Assembly (NCBI GenBank): GCA_044432725.1
Contig: JAWXUL010000009.1
Coordinates: forward strand, 38,865-102,864
DNA: 64,000 bases
Source of the DNA: JAWXUK01 sp044432725
GTDB lineage: Bacteria; Bacillota; Clostridia; Oscillospirales; Oscillospiraceae
Direction: 5' to 3'
Shown here: positions 15,300 to 23,351 of the stretch, in pieces
Position numbering within the stretch: position 1 is the first letter of the stretch
Layout: each line of letters starts with the position of its first letter
The notes under the pieces: model-generated
What the model saw: the letters and a program-made list of their open reading frames with translations, nothing else
Databases searched by the model: none
What the model was told of the DNA's origin: nothing
Translations under genes and position numbers: made by a program

Positions 15300-16364
15300 A
15301 TGGTCTGTGCCCACTGTCATCTAGAGCTTCCTGACAATTCCCAATACTGCTTCTATTGTGGAGAGCAACAGCACAACTTCTGCAAGAATTGTGATATTTC
15401 CCTCCCTGATGGTGCTCATTTCTGCAATAAATGTGGTGCTCGTTTGAAAGAACTGTCCACCCTTCCCATCTATTTCAAGATTGTAGAGGATACCGTTGTG
15501 AAATTTTTGGGGATTGACATGAAAAGCATCGTCATCCCTTCCTCTGTGAAAAAAATTGCCCAAAGTGCCTTCGAAGGCACCTCTGTGGAAAAAGTGGTCC
15601 TCCCCTCTTCTGTGAAGGAAATCCATCCACGAGCCTTTTACAACTGTAGCGAGTTACGCACGGTCACCCTGTCCAAACATCTCGTCAGCATCGGGGAAGA
15701 AGCCTTTCGAGGATGTAGTTCTCTCCAAGAAATCACCATCCCCTCCTTTGTCGCTGACATAGGCAGAGCTGCCTTTGCTGACTGCAAAAAGCTTCACACA
15801 GTCACTTTGAATCAGTTGGTGGATCAAATTTCTGAAAGCTGTTTCGAGCGTTGCGAAGCCCTCTTCTCCCTGACCATCCCTGCTCCTCTTTCTGCTGTTC
15901 ACAGTCGTGCTTTTTACGCTTGTCAAGCTTTGCAAGATTTAGAACTGCCCGAAGGGGTGGGACTCATTGGAGACTCTGCCTTCGATGCTTGCTCTGCCTT
16001 GAGCAATGTCACATTGCCAAAGGGAGTCACCACCTTGGGACAACGTGCCTTTGCTGGTTGTCACTCCCTCTCCTTCCTAAAACTCCCCCGCACCCTCAGT
16101 CAAGTTGGTGCCTCTGCATTTCGTTTGTGCACTGGACTAGAAGAACTGAAATTACCACACGGTGTGACAGTCATCGAAGAATCAACCTTTGCCGGTTGCA
16201 AAAACATGAAAAAACTGTACATCCCTGATTCGGTACGCTCTGTGGCTTTGGGCGAAAAATCTCCCTTTGCAAGCTGTCCCAGCTTAGAGTTTTATGGTAG
16301 CACCAAATCAGTGGTGAAACATCTGGCTCGTGATACCCAAATCCCCTATCACTTAACCGATTAG
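15300..16364 (+). CDS. Double zinc-ribbon, BspA-type leucine-rich repeat (LRR_5) protein
   Basis: A 354-residue cytoplasmic protein without signal peptide. The first 46 residues form two zinc ribbons with CxxC pairs at Cys3/6-17/20 and Cys28/31-42/45. About residues 75-320 hold BspA-type LRR_5 repeats of about 23 residues (VKKIAQSAFEGTSVEKVVLP, LVSIGEEAFRGCSSLQEITI and so on). LRR_5 repeats usually mediate protein binding, and many are secreted, but this one appears intracellular. A paralogue with exactly the same cysteine spacing lies at 57643. The start is the ATG after GAGGTG and the consensus promoter. mutS2 follows after 17 bases. Function unknown. Confidence 0.85.
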   Translation: MVCAHCHLELPDNSQYCFYCGEQQHNFCKNCDISLPDGAHFCNKCGARLKELSTLPIYFKIVEDTVVKFLGIDMKSIVIPSSVKKIAQSAFEGTSVEKVVLPSSVKEIHPRAFYNCSELRTVTLSKHLVSIGEEAFRGCSSLQEITIPSFVADIGRAAFADCKKLHTVTLNQLVDQISESCFERCEALFSLTIPAPLSAVHSRAFYACQALQDLELPEGVGLIGDSAFDACSALSNVTLPKGVTTLGQRAFAGCHSLSFLKLPRTLSQVGASAFRLCTGLEELKLPHGVTVIEESTFAGCKNMKKLYIPDSVRSVALGEKSPFASCPSLEFYGSTKSVVKHLARDTQIPYHLTD

Positions 16365-16381
16365 GAAACGAAGGGAACGTT

Positions 16382-18730
16382 ATGACTTTATACGAAAAAT
16401 CACTGAAAACATTAGAATTTCCAAAGGTTTTGGAATTACTGTCTCACTGTGCTGTCACCGAAGGGGGAAAAGGGAAAATACTTTCCCTTTTTCCCCTGAC
16501 TAATCGTGACGAGGTGGAAACCCTCCAAGAAGAGACAGAAGTAGCTGTCTCCATGCTCCTGTCCAAGGGAAGCCCTCCCTTTTCTGGGGTGAAAGATGTG
16601 GCACTGTCTCTGTCTCGGGCACAACGAGGGGGAAGCCTGAATCCACAAGAATTATTAGACATCGGCGCTGTCCTCCGTGCCAGTACCCGTGCCTTTTCTT
16701 ATGGAGACGGCTTGGAGAAAACATCCATCTCCCATCTCTTTCACAGCCTGTCCCCAAAAACTTTTTTAGAAGAAAAAATCTTCACCTCCATCCTCAGCCC
16801 AATGGAAATCGCCGATGCTGCCAGTAGCGAACTGGCACAAATCCGAAGAAAAATCCGAGGGACCGAAGCAAAAGTCAGGGATATTCTACAAAAACTCCTC
16901 TCTTCCTCCCAAGCACAATATTTGCAAGAACCCATCATCACCCAACGTTCTGGACGCTTTGTAGTACCTGTGAAATCAGAGCATAAAAACGCAATCTCAG
17001 GTATGGTTCACGATGTGTCAGCCTCTGGCTCCTCCTTTTTTGTGGAGCCCATGGCTGTGGTCAACGCAAACAACGAACTGAGAGAATTACAAGCAAAAGA
17101 AGAAAAAGAAATTCAACGCATCCTTGCTGAATTATCAGCACGTTGTGCAGAGGAGGAAATGGACATCGCAGAAAACTATCTGCTCTTGGTCTTGTTGGAT
17201 GTCATCTTTGCCAAGGGTCAGCTTGCCCTGTCCATGGGTGCTATGAAGCCAAAATTCTCTGAAAAAAAACTTTCTCTCATTCAAGCACGTCACCCTCTCT
17301 TAGATAAGAAAACGGCTGTCCCCAATGATCTTTCCTTGGGCGAGGATTTTGACACCTTGATGATCACAGGCCCCAACACAGGGGGAAAGACTGTCACCCT
17401 AAAAACCTTAGGGCTTCTCACAGCCATGGCACAGTGTGGTCTGCATATTCCCGCTGGGGAAGAGTCTCAGCTGCGAATTTACGGTCAAATACTGGCTGAT
17501 ATCGGGGATGAGCAAAGCATTGCCCAAAGTTTATCCACCTTTTCTTCCCACATGAGCAACATTGTGAAAATACTTGAAGTTGCAGATGAAAGCACCTTGA
17601 TTCTTCTGGATGAACTGGGCGCAGGGACTGACCCCAGTGAAGGTGCTGCCCTTGCCACAGCAATCATCGGTTATTGTCGCCAATGTGGCGCTAATATCCT
17701 TGCCACCACCCACTATCCTGAATTGAAACTCTTCGCCATGACGACCCCTATGGTGGAAAATGCCTCCTGTGAATTTGATGTGGAGACCCTTGCCCCCACT
17801 TATCGACTTCTCATGGGGATTCCAGGAAAAAGTAATGCCTTTGCCATTTCTCGGCGATTGGGACTGTCAGAAACTATCATCGAAAAAGCAACGGAGGGAT
17901 TAAGCCATGAAGCCCTTCGTTTTGAAGATGTGCTCAGTCAATTAGATGAAAAAAGGCAAGAGTTAGAAAAAGCCAAGTCAGAATATGAAGAATTAAAGCG
18001 AAAAGCCAAAGCCCACGAAGACAATGCCCGTGGCTATAAAGAGCGTCTGGAACGACAACTGGCACAAGGAAAAGAGAAAGCTCAAAAAGAGGCACAATCC
18101 ATCATCGACGAAGCAAGAGAAGCCAGTGATTTGGTCTTTGCAGAGCTAAAAGATCTGAAAAAACAGCAAAAGAAACAGGATAACTGGCAAGCCGTCAACG
18201 AAGGCAGAACAGGGATTCGGCGTGTGCTCAACGAAGCAGAGCAAAAGCACAAAACAGAAAAGAAAGCCCCTGCCCCCACTCGCCCAGCACAGGTAGGTGA
18301 TGTGGTGGAACTGATTTCCATGGGGACCCGTGCCACCGTCACAGAAATTTCTGGAGAGACTTTAAAATTAGAAGCTGGGATTTTAAAAATCTCGGCAAAG
18401 CAAAAAGAAGTCCGTGTGCTAGAAGGGGTCAAATCAGAAAAACCAAAAGTGCACAAAGAAAGCCGTCGCACACTGAATCTAAAAGCTGCCCCCAGTGAAG
18501 TGGATTTGCGTGGGATGGAGTCCTTAGAGGCTCTTGCCGTGGTGGAACAGTTCTTAGACGCTGCTGTGATGAGTAAACGAGAATCTGTCTACCTGATCCA
18601 CGGGAAAGGGACTGGTGCTTTGAGAAACGCCATTCGTTCTTATCTGAAAACCTGTCGATATGCCAAAAGCTATCGCCCTGGGCTTTATGGAGAGGGAGAA
18701 GATGGAGTCACAGTGGTAGAGCTGAAGTAA
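16382..18730 (+). CDS. mutS2: MutS2, ribosome-collision/recombination ATPase with Smr domain
   Basis: A 782-residue MutS2 of normal length. It has the MutS core and lever (1-300), the ATPase domain with ITGPNTGGKTVTLKTLG (about 328-345) and LLDELGAGTDPSEGAALA, a long coiled-coil segment (about 510-600), a KOW-like stretch, and the C-terminal Smr nuclease domain VDLRGMESLEALAVVEQFL ending with LIHGKGTGAL. MutS2 splits collided ribosomes and suppresses recombination; it lacks the mismatch-recognition domain. Probably cotranscribed with the LRR gene. Confidence 0.97.
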   Translation: MTLYEKSLKTLEFPKVLELLSHCAVTEGGKGKILSLFPLTNRDEVETLQEETEVAVSMLLSKGSPPFSGVKDVALSLSRAQRGGSLNPQELLDIGAVLRASTRAFSYGDGLEKTSISHLFHSLSPKTFLEEKIFTSILSPMEIADAASSELAQIRRKIRGTEAKVRDILQKLLSSSQAQYLQEPIITQRSGRFVVPVKSEHKNAISGMVHDVSASGSSFFVEPMAVVNANNELRELQAKEEKEIQRILAELSARCAEEEMDIAENYLLLVLLDVIFAKGQLALSMGAMKPKFSEKKLSLIQARHPLLDKKTAVPNDLSLGEDFDTLMITGPNTGGKTVTLKTLGLLTAMAQCGLHIPAGEESQLRIYGQILADIGDEQSIAQSLSTFSSHMSNIVKILEVADESTLILLDELGAGTDPSEGAALATAIIGYCRQCGANILATTHYPELKLFAMTTPMVENASCEFDVETLAPTYRLLMGIPGKSNAFAISRRLGLSETIIEKATEGLSHEALRFEDVLSQLDEKRQELEKAKSEYEELKRKAKAHEDNARGYKERLERQLAQGKEKAQKEAQSIIDEAREASDLVFAELKDLKKQQKKQDNWQAVNEGRTGIRRVLNEAEQKHKTEKKAPAPTRPAQVGDVVELISMGTRATVTEISGETLKLEAGILKISAKQKEVRVLEGVKSEKPKVHKESRRTLNLKAAPSEVDLRGMESLEALAVVEQFLDAAVMSKRESVYLIHGKGTGALRNAIRSYLKTCRYAKSYRPGLYGEGEDGVTVVELK

Positions 18731-18784
18731 TATAATGTCCTTAGGTTGTTGAATCAGTTCTGTACAGTAGGAAAGAGGGGTTAC

Positions 18785-19504
18785 TTGAAAACTTTTTTGA
18801 AAAGACCTTGGAAAACACGATGGAAAATTCTTTTTGTTCTTGTGCTACTTTTGATATTTGGTTTTTTAGGGCTGTGTATTTATGCATCAGATTATCGTAC
18901 TTTAAAGGAAGAATTTTATGATATTTTTCAAGAAGCAGATGTTTATTCCTCTTCTGGAATGATACATTTTCAGGCTGATAGCGAGATAGGGCTTGTGTTC
19001 TATCCCGGAGGTCGTGTGGAATATCTTGCCTACGCTCCTTTTTGTCAGAAATTGCAACAAGCTGGCATCAACGTTTTTTTGGTGGATATGCCCTTTAACA
19101 TGGCAAACTTTGGGGTATTCAAAGCAAATTCTGTGATGAAAGACAATCCAGAAATAGAGGAATGGTACCTTGGAGGGCATTCCTTGGGTGGGGTTGCTGC
19201 GAATATGTATGCCAGCAGCAATGCTGACAAAATTTCTGGCTTGATTTTAGTGGGTATTTATCTTTCCATGGACTATGACATGGAAAAAACCATCACCATC
19301 AATGGATCAGAAGATTTGCGTGTGGGTGACAGTGTAGATTACACCACCAACGTCCATGTCATTGAAGGTGGAAATCACGCTCAATTTGGCAATTATGGCG
19401 AAAATGAAGGGGATGGCATTGCCACGATTTCTACAGAAGAGCAACAAAATCAAGCTGTGGCATTGATTGCCCAGTTTATCGGAAATAATACTAATTCCAA
19501 TTAA
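18785..19504 (+). CDS. Membrane-anchored alpha/beta hydrolase
   Basis: A 239-residue hydrolase. I choose the TTG at 18785 because AAAGAGGGG lies just upstream and no ATG is available; the frame opens 13 codons earlier. An N-terminal helix (WKILFVLVLLLIFGFLGLCI) anchors it. The core has VFYPGGRVEYLAYAPFCQKL (oxyanion loop), the nucleophile elbow GGHSLGGVAAN and a late catalytic-His candidate in EGGNHAQFGNYG. Substrate unknown. 54 bases after mutS2, perhaps in the same operon. Confidence 0.82.
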   Translation: MKTFLKRPWKTRWKILFVLVLLLIFGFLGLCIYASDYRTLKEEFYDIFQEADVYSSSGMIHFQADSEIGLVFYPGGRVEYLAYAPFCQKLQQAGINVFLVDMPFNMANFGVFKANSVMKDNPEIEEWYLGGHSLGGVAANMYASSNADKISGLILVGIYLSMDYDMEKTITINGSEDLRVGDSVDYTTNVHVIEGGNHAQFGNYGENEGDGIATISTEEQQNQAVALIAQFIGNNTNSN

Positions 19505-19603
19505 AAACCACCAAAACCTTGCCGTTTTCTTCGCCCCTGATTGCGTTAGAAAAATCCTGAATCCACAAAGGATTCAAGAATTTTTCTGCCTTATCAGGAA
19601 CAA
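19502..19603 (-). repeat. Intergenic hairpin element, copy A
   Basis: On the minus strand this stretch reads TTGTTC, a hairpin with apical TTGAATCC-TTTGT-GGATTCA, then GGGGCGAAGAAAA and a T-rich end GGTTTTTA. The same order of blocks occurs at 42997-43105 and 60095-60174. The lower stem differs between copies but still pairs. Not part of any gene here. Confidence 0.65.
19549..19586 (+). terminator. Hairpin after the hydrolase gene, likely terminator
   Basis: Arms GAAAAAT and ATTTTTC plus TGAATCC and GGATTCA with a small internal loop. It is the core hairpin of repeat copy A read on the plus strand and may terminate the hydrolase transcript. Confidence 0.6.
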
Positions 19604-19651
19604 AGAAAATAGACAAAATTTTGACGATTTCTAACCGGAAATAGTATAAAA

Positions 19652-19682
19652 AAAGAGATTGACTGTTTCGGTCAATCTCTTT
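19652..19682 (-). terminator. Terminator of the hemerythrin gene
   Basis: Minus strand arms AAAGAGATTGAC and GTCAATCTCTTT with a seven-base loop, then TTTTAT. Confidence 0.93.
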
Positions 19683-19687
19683 CTTGT

Positions 19688-20095
19688 TTACATGTTTTTT
19701 TCTGCGATGTGTTTGCCTAATCTTACATCTTCTCTTTTGATATGATTGATCAGCCAAAATCCTATTTTCTGGTTGATTTCCACCACCAACGTAACAGAAA
19801 CCCCTTCCGTTTTCAGCTTATGCTCTATATCCTCCACCGATAAAATAAATTGTCGATGTAGCTCTTTGTGTCTTTTGATATCTGGATAGTTACTTGCCTC
19901 TTGCAACTTTTCTTCGTGGGCAAAGTGGGAGACCGTGTATTGTTTTAAAAATCGCAGAATATTCAGTGTTTCTTCTTTTGCCTTACCTTCACTACAAGCA
20001 GTATAAAATTCATTGATTTTTTCCAATAGCTGTTTGTGTTCCCCATCAATTTGATAGTTGCCTACTTCCATATCTTTTGACCATAATAGTGACAT
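19688..20095 (-). CDS. Bacteriohemerythrin
   Basis: A 135-residue four-helix protein that binds O2 at a di-iron centre, for O2 sensing, storage or protection of an anaerobe. The ligands are visible: MEVGNYQIDGEHKQL (His20), HFAHEEKL (two His and Glu), HKELHRQF (His) and HIKREDVRLGKHI (His and Asp). Soluble, no fused signalling domain. Own promoter and terminator, so monocistronic. Confidence 0.95.
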   Translation of the reverse strand: MSLLWSKDMEVGNYQIDGEHKQLLEKINEFYTACSEGKAKEETLNILRFLKQYTVSHFAHEEKLQEASNYPDIKRHKELHRQFILSVEDIEHKLKTEGVSVTLVVEINQKIGFWLINHIKREDVRLGKHIAEKNM

Positions 20096-20144
20096 ATTCT
20101 TCTCTCCTCGCTGTTGATTCTGGTGAATGATTACTCTGTTCCTT

Positions 20145-20173
20145 ATTATACCAGTTTCAAACTAAAAAAGCAA
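20145..20173 (-). promoter_or_regulatory. Promoter of the hemerythrin gene
   Basis: Minus strand TTGCTT (20168-20173), 17 bases, TATAAT (20145-20150). Confidence 0.82.
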
Positions 20174-20202
20174 GGGTATGGAACAAAATTAAATCTTTCT
20201 CG

Positions 20203-20218
20203 TCTATCATATGATAGA
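20203..20218. promoter_or_regulatory. Perfect 16-bp palindrome upstream of lipoprotein gene
   Basis: TCTATCAT-ATGATAGA, about 55 bases before the lipoprotein start and 30 bases from the hemerythrin promoter. Candidate operator. Confidence 0.5.
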
Positions 20219-20271
20219 ATACAAGAAGGTGCGAAACAATAATTCCAAATAAAAAAATGGAGGCTATAAAA

Positions 20272-21186
20272 ATGAAAAAATTTTTCCCAATCCTTTTGTC
20301 CACAGTGCTTCTTTTGTCCAGTTGTGGACGCAGCAGTGATAGTGCTTCTAGTTCTGGAGGTGCTTTCCCTTCCATGGACAAAGCAGAATCTAGCTTTGCC
20401 GAAAGTCAAAGTTCTGGCAGTATGAGCCCTGAATCATCAGAATCAAACACTTTTTTATCCACAAATGAAATCGCTCCTGCAAAATTAGTTTACTCTGGTT
20501 GGATGGAGTTAGAAACTATTGATTTTGACCTAGTGCTAGAAGAGATTGATGCTTTGGTTTCTACCCATGATGGATACTTTGGTGAGAAGAATCTTTATCA
20601 CTACGGAGCCACCCGCCATGGCTCTTACACCATTCGTGTGCCTCAAGAAAAATATGAATCTTTTATGTTAGAGCTAGGGGCTCTTTGCCAAGTGTTGCAT
20701 ACCAGCACAACAATAGAGGACATAAGTAGCCAATATTACGATACACAAGGTCGTTTAGAAACACAAGAAGCCAAGATGGATCGATTACAAGAGATGTTTG
20801 CACAGGCAGAGACCATGGACGACCTAATCTCTTTAGAGACAGCGATTTCCGAAACCCAGTGGATGATTGATAGTCTTTCTGGAATGATGAAAGAGTTTAA
20901 TTCTCTGGTGGATTACGCCACACTTGACCTCAGCCTCCAAGAAGTGGTGAAACTTTCTCACATGGAAGAGACAAGCACTGGCTTTTTTCAGCGTCTTATG
21001 AGCAGTTTTTCCAAAGGAGGAGCAGACTTTGTAGACAGAACAGCTGATTATCTTCTTTATTTGGCATATAACTGGGTTGTTTTATTGTTCATCACTGTGG
21101 GGATTGTGGTTTTTATCCTCTTTTGGAAAAAAAAGAAGCTCCCCAAACTGGGAAAATTACGAAAAGAAAAAAATAAAAAAGAATAA
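20272..21186 (+). CDS. DUF4349-type lipoprotein with C-terminal membrane helix
   Basis: A 304-residue lipoprotein. The start MKKFFPILLSTVLLLSSCGR is set by GGAGG seven bases upstream; Cys18 is the lipobox cysteine. A low-complexity Ser-rich linker is followed by the DUF4349 pattern: KLVYSGWMELETIDFDLVLE, GGYF-like DGYFGEKN, YTIRVPQEKYESFM, and a coiled coil (about 155-210). Near the C-terminus is a membrane helix (WVVLLFITVGIVVFILFW) and a Lys-rich end. It is probably anchored at both ends on the outer face. Function of the family is unknown. Confidence 0.85.
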   Translation: MKKFFPILLSTVLLLSSCGRSSDSASSSGGAFPSMDKAESSFAESQSSGSMSPESSESNTFLSTNEIAPAKLVYSGWMELETIDFDLVLEEIDALVSTHDGYFGEKNLYHYGATRHGSYTIRVPQEKYESFMLELGALCQVLHTSTTIEDISSQYYDTQGRLETQEAKMDRLQEMFAQAETMDDLISLETAISETQWMIDSLSGMMKEFNSLVDYATLDLSLQEVVKLSHMEETSTGFFQRLMSSFSKGGADFVDRTADYLLYLAYNWVVLLFITVGIVVFILFWKKKKLPKLGKLRKEKNKKE

Positions 21187-21308
21187 GTAAAACTCTTTGA
21201 GCATGTTCTTGAAAACCTCTGTTATTTAGTCCACTACAGGATCATCTACCAGAGCACCAACAAGCTTAGGAAATAAAAAATCAGTACGATTGGGTCGCAA
21301 GTTTCATG

Positions 21309-21354
21309 ATTCCTCCTGTTTTAACTTACCCAAACAAGTTAAAACAGGAGGGAT
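21309..21354. other. Long perfect hairpin in intergenic region
   Basis: Arms CCTCCTGTTTTAACTT (21312-21327) and its exact complement (21336-21351) with loop ACCCAAAC; three more outer positions pair. No T-tract. It lies in the 240-base gap between the convergent lipoprotein and ZIP genes. A poor terminator for either; may be a small RNA or a mobile-element remnant. Nothing else is evident in this gap. Confidence 0.6.
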
Positions 21355-21426
21355 GAAGGTAACAGTCAACCACCAGAAGGATAAGCTTTTGACACTTTTA
21401 GATATCGTGGAAAGCTGGATAGGAAA

Positions 21427-22227
21427 TCACAAAAACATCCACAAACTAATGCCCATGAGAAGCATACCTGCAAACATACCATAAATAGAAAGATGATGTT
21501 CCCCATATTTTTCTGCTGCGGGTAAAAGTTCATCTAAGGAAATAAAGACCATAATCCCAGCAACAGAAGAAAATAACAGTCCGTAAACCTGATCATTCAT
21601 ATAAGGTAGGAGCAATGTATAACCGATAACAGCACCAATGGGTTCTGCTAAGCCAGAAGCAAAGGAATATCCCAAGGCTTTTTTTCGGTTTCCTGTGGCT
21701 GAAAAAATAGGAACAGACACGGCAATGCCTTCAGGAATATTATGGATAGCGATTGCCACCACAATGGGAATGGCAAGGTCTGGCTCGTGGACAGCAGACA
21801 CAAAGGTTGCAAGTCCCTCTGGGAAATTGTGAATTGCAATGGCAAGGGCTGTGAAGATTCCAGTCCGAAATAATTCCGATTTTTCTTGATGTCCTTTGGC
21901 ATCGAGCTCTAATTCTTCTAGTTCATGAGGGTTCTTTCCTTTTGGAACCAAAAGGTCTATCAAGGCAATCAAAAACATTCCTCCGAAAAAACCACACATT
22001 GTCCATAACATCCCCTGTTTTTCCCCATATTCAGCGGAAAGAGATGCAAAAGCTTTTTGGAAAATTTCAATCATAGATACATAAATCATCACACCAGCAG
22101 AGAATCCCAAGCCCACAGATAAGAATTTTTTCTGGTCGCCTTTGTACAAAAAGGCGAGGATACTCCCCACTCCTGTGCAAAGTCCTGCAATCAGTGTAAG
22201 TAAAAAGGGAACTAAATATTCTTCCAT
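21427..22227 (-). CDS. zupT: ZIP family divalent metal transporter
   Basis: A 266-residue membrane protein with eight predicted helices, importing Zn2+ and possibly Fe2+, Mn2+ or Co2+. The two metal-binding helices are IAIHNFPEGLATFVSAVHE and IAIHNIPEGIAVSVPIFSA, the HNxPEG signatures of the ZupT/GufA branch. A cytoplasmic acidic loop (NPHELEELELDAKGHQEKSE) lies between helices 3 and 4. The start has weak ribosome binding context. It is preceded by a leader of about 280 bases with a promoter, a terminator-like hairpin and GTTAG/CTAAC repeats, so expression is probably metal-controlled. Confidence 0.92.
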   Translation of the reverse strand: MEEYLVPFLLTLIAGLCTGVGSILAFLYKGDQKKFLSVGLGFSAGVMIYVSMIEIFQKAFASLSAEYGEKQGMLWTMCGFFGGMFLIALIDLLVPKGKNPHELEELELDAKGHQEKSELFRTGIFTALAIAIHNFPEGLATFVSAVHEPDLAIPIVVAIAIHNIPEGIAVSVPIFSATGNRKKALGYSFASGLAEPIGAVIGYTLLLPYMNDQVYGLLFSSVAGIMVFISLDELLPAAEKYGEHHLSIYGMFAGMLLMGISLWMFL

Positions 22228-22326
22228 AAGTATTTTCCCTTCAATTTATTCTTTACGACAGAAAGACCATTGGTTAAAAATAAAATAAAGCATAAAGTCA
22301 TTGCAAAATCCATATAAGACCCTTTA

Positions 22327-22344
22327 AGTTAGTTATCGCTAACT
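22327..22344. promoter_or_regulatory. GTTAG/CTAAC inverted repeat in zupT leader
   Basis: AGTTAG-TTATCG-CTAACT. Resembles the repeats at 22516, 28281 and 29225 and the half-sites of DtxR/IdeR-type iron repressors. Confidence 0.55.
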
Positions 22345-22350
22345 CTTTCA

Positions 22351-22392
22351 AAAAAAATGTCCCTGACAGAAAGTATGAAAAACTGTCAGGGA
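22351..22392 (-). terminator. Terminator-like hairpin inside the zupT leader
   Basis: On the minus strand TCCCTGACAG, a 13-base loop, CTGTCAGGGA, then CATTTTTTTTG. It lies between the promoter at 22513-22541 and zupT, so it could act as an attenuator or end a short RNA of about 150 bases. Confidence 0.75.
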
Positions 22393-22512
22393 AGAAAAAA
22401 GTAGAGGAATACACAGTATGGAAACCATGTATAAAGAGAGAACTATCTTATCGTCCACACTTGCCCAGAGAGAAAAGCAAGGTTGAGCTCTTCGATTGGT
22501 TCATCTGTCTAT

Positions 22513-22541
22513 ATATTAGCATAAGCTAACTACTTTGTCAA
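22513..22541 (-). promoter_or_regulatory. Promoter upstream of zupT with embedded inverted repeat
   Basis: Minus strand TTGACA (22536-22541), 17 bases, TAATAT (22513-22518). TTAGC-ATAA-GCTAA (22516-22529) covers the -10 box and spacer, a repressor position. The remaining gap up to 22780 is AT-rich with nothing I can name. Confidence 0.8.
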
Positions 22542-22779
22542 GGGTTTTTTCTTTATTTATTTACTTTTTTAAAATACTTTCCAACTTGGAAAATCCCTCC
22601 CTCTTTCCACAAAATCATACTTTATTTGTAAAAAAACCAGTCAATTAGCAAGAAATCCATTACTTTTATTTGATAAAATAAGATATATTTAAAAGGACAC
22701 AATCATTAATTGGATATATTGAACAAATAGATTTGTTCTTTGCTGTCTTTTTTCATTCATTTTGTGCGTTCAATAACCC

Positions 22780-22808
22780 TTGACATGATCAATTTTATCA
22801 GGTATAAT
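22780..22808 (+). promoter_or_regulatory. Promoter of the metallothionein-like gene
   Basis: TTGACA (22780-22785), 17 bases, TATAAT (22803-22808); perfect consensus. Confidence 0.93.
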
Positions 22809-22820
22809 AACTTTAGATTA

Positions 22821-22838
22821 AACGATTGCTTAATCGTT
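22821..22838. promoter_or_regulatory. Inverted repeat at the metallothionein-like transcription start
   Basis: AACGATT-GCTT-AATCGTT lies 12 bases after the -10 box, where a repressor would block initiation. The ArsR protein encoded downstream is the obvious candidate ligand; this is inference. Confidence 0.6.
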
Positions 22839-22869
22839 AGTTAAGAAAACACTGAAAGGAGATTATACT

Positions 22870-23049
22870 ATGAGTCAAACAAATTGTGGATGCTGCGATT
22901 GCGATACTACTACATTAGTAGCACATCAAGCAAACGATTGTACTTGCACTTGTGATTGTCACGTAACAAACTGCACATGTTGCGACTGTGCACCTGAAGC
23001 ACACGTAGCTGAAAATTGTGATTGCACTTGCGATTGTCACGCATCTTAA
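22870..23049 (+). CDS. 59-residue cysteine-rich, metallothionein-like protein
   Basis: Too short for usual ORF cut-offs. AAGGAG precedes the ATG by eight bases and a consensus promoter lies upstream. The product has 16 Cys and 4 His in 59 residues, mostly as CxC and CC: NCGCCDCD, DCTCTCDCH, NCTCCDCA, NCDCTCDCHAS. It is built as two similar halves (about 6-31 and 35-57), each with a CxCCxC group, a spacer containing His, and a CxCxCxCH group. No signal peptide. Such composition suggests cytoplasmic binding of Zn, Cd or Cu by thiolate clusters. Placement before a CadC/SmtB-type ArsR and beside a ZIP importer supports a metal role. I do not recognise a named family. Confidence 0.85.
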   Translation: MSQTNCGCCDCDTTTLVAHQANDCTCTCDCHVTNCTCCDCAPEAHVAENCDCTCDCHAS

Positions 23050-23077
23050 TGAGAATGGATTTAATATGTATTGCTTT

Positions 23078-23112
23078 ACAGCATAGCAGAATTCTGCTAT
23101 GCTGTTATTTTA
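23078..23112 (+). terminator. Terminator of the metallothionein-like gene
   Basis: Arms ACAGCATAGCAG and CTGCTATGCTGT around AATT, followed by TATTTT. Confidence 0.9.
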
Positions 23113-23175
23113 TCTTCTTGTCTGAAATTCTCCTTGATGATCTTATCTATCTCATCAGTTTTGTCCCAGAATCCC

Positions 23176-23204
23176 TTGACAACTGGGCTGGATTCCTATA
23201 AAAT
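23176..23204 (+). promoter_or_regulatory. Promoter of arsR
   Basis: TTGACA (23176-23181), 17 bases, TAAAAT (23199-23204). Confidence 0.8.
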
Positions 23205-23224
23205 GTATCTATATATTAAAGGAA

Positions 23225-23239
23225 GTAGAAAATTTCTAC
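23225..23239. promoter_or_regulatory. Palindrome in arsR leader
   Basis: GTAGAAA-A-TTTCTAC, followed by two TGAACAG copies (from 23239 and 23256). TGAACA is the core of SmtB/CadC operators, so autoregulation is plausible. Confidence 0.45.
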
Positions 23240-23351
23240 TGAACAGAATCGTTCTTGAACAGGAAAAGAGAAAAATCCAAAGGCTTTCTTTTTCTTTTTT
23301 TAGTGCGTTATCAGGATAAAACTCACAGAAGTGAAAAGAAATGAGGATTTT

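Noticed and set aside
21290..21484. 64-codon plus-strand frame after the lipoprotein gene
   Set aside because: It contains the long hairpin and runs antisense into the ZIP gene; no ribosome binding site.
23160..23197. GAATCC and GGATTC near the arsR promoter as a fourth copy of the hairpin element
   Set aside because: The arms are too far apart and neither the TTKGT loop nor the flanking blocks are present.
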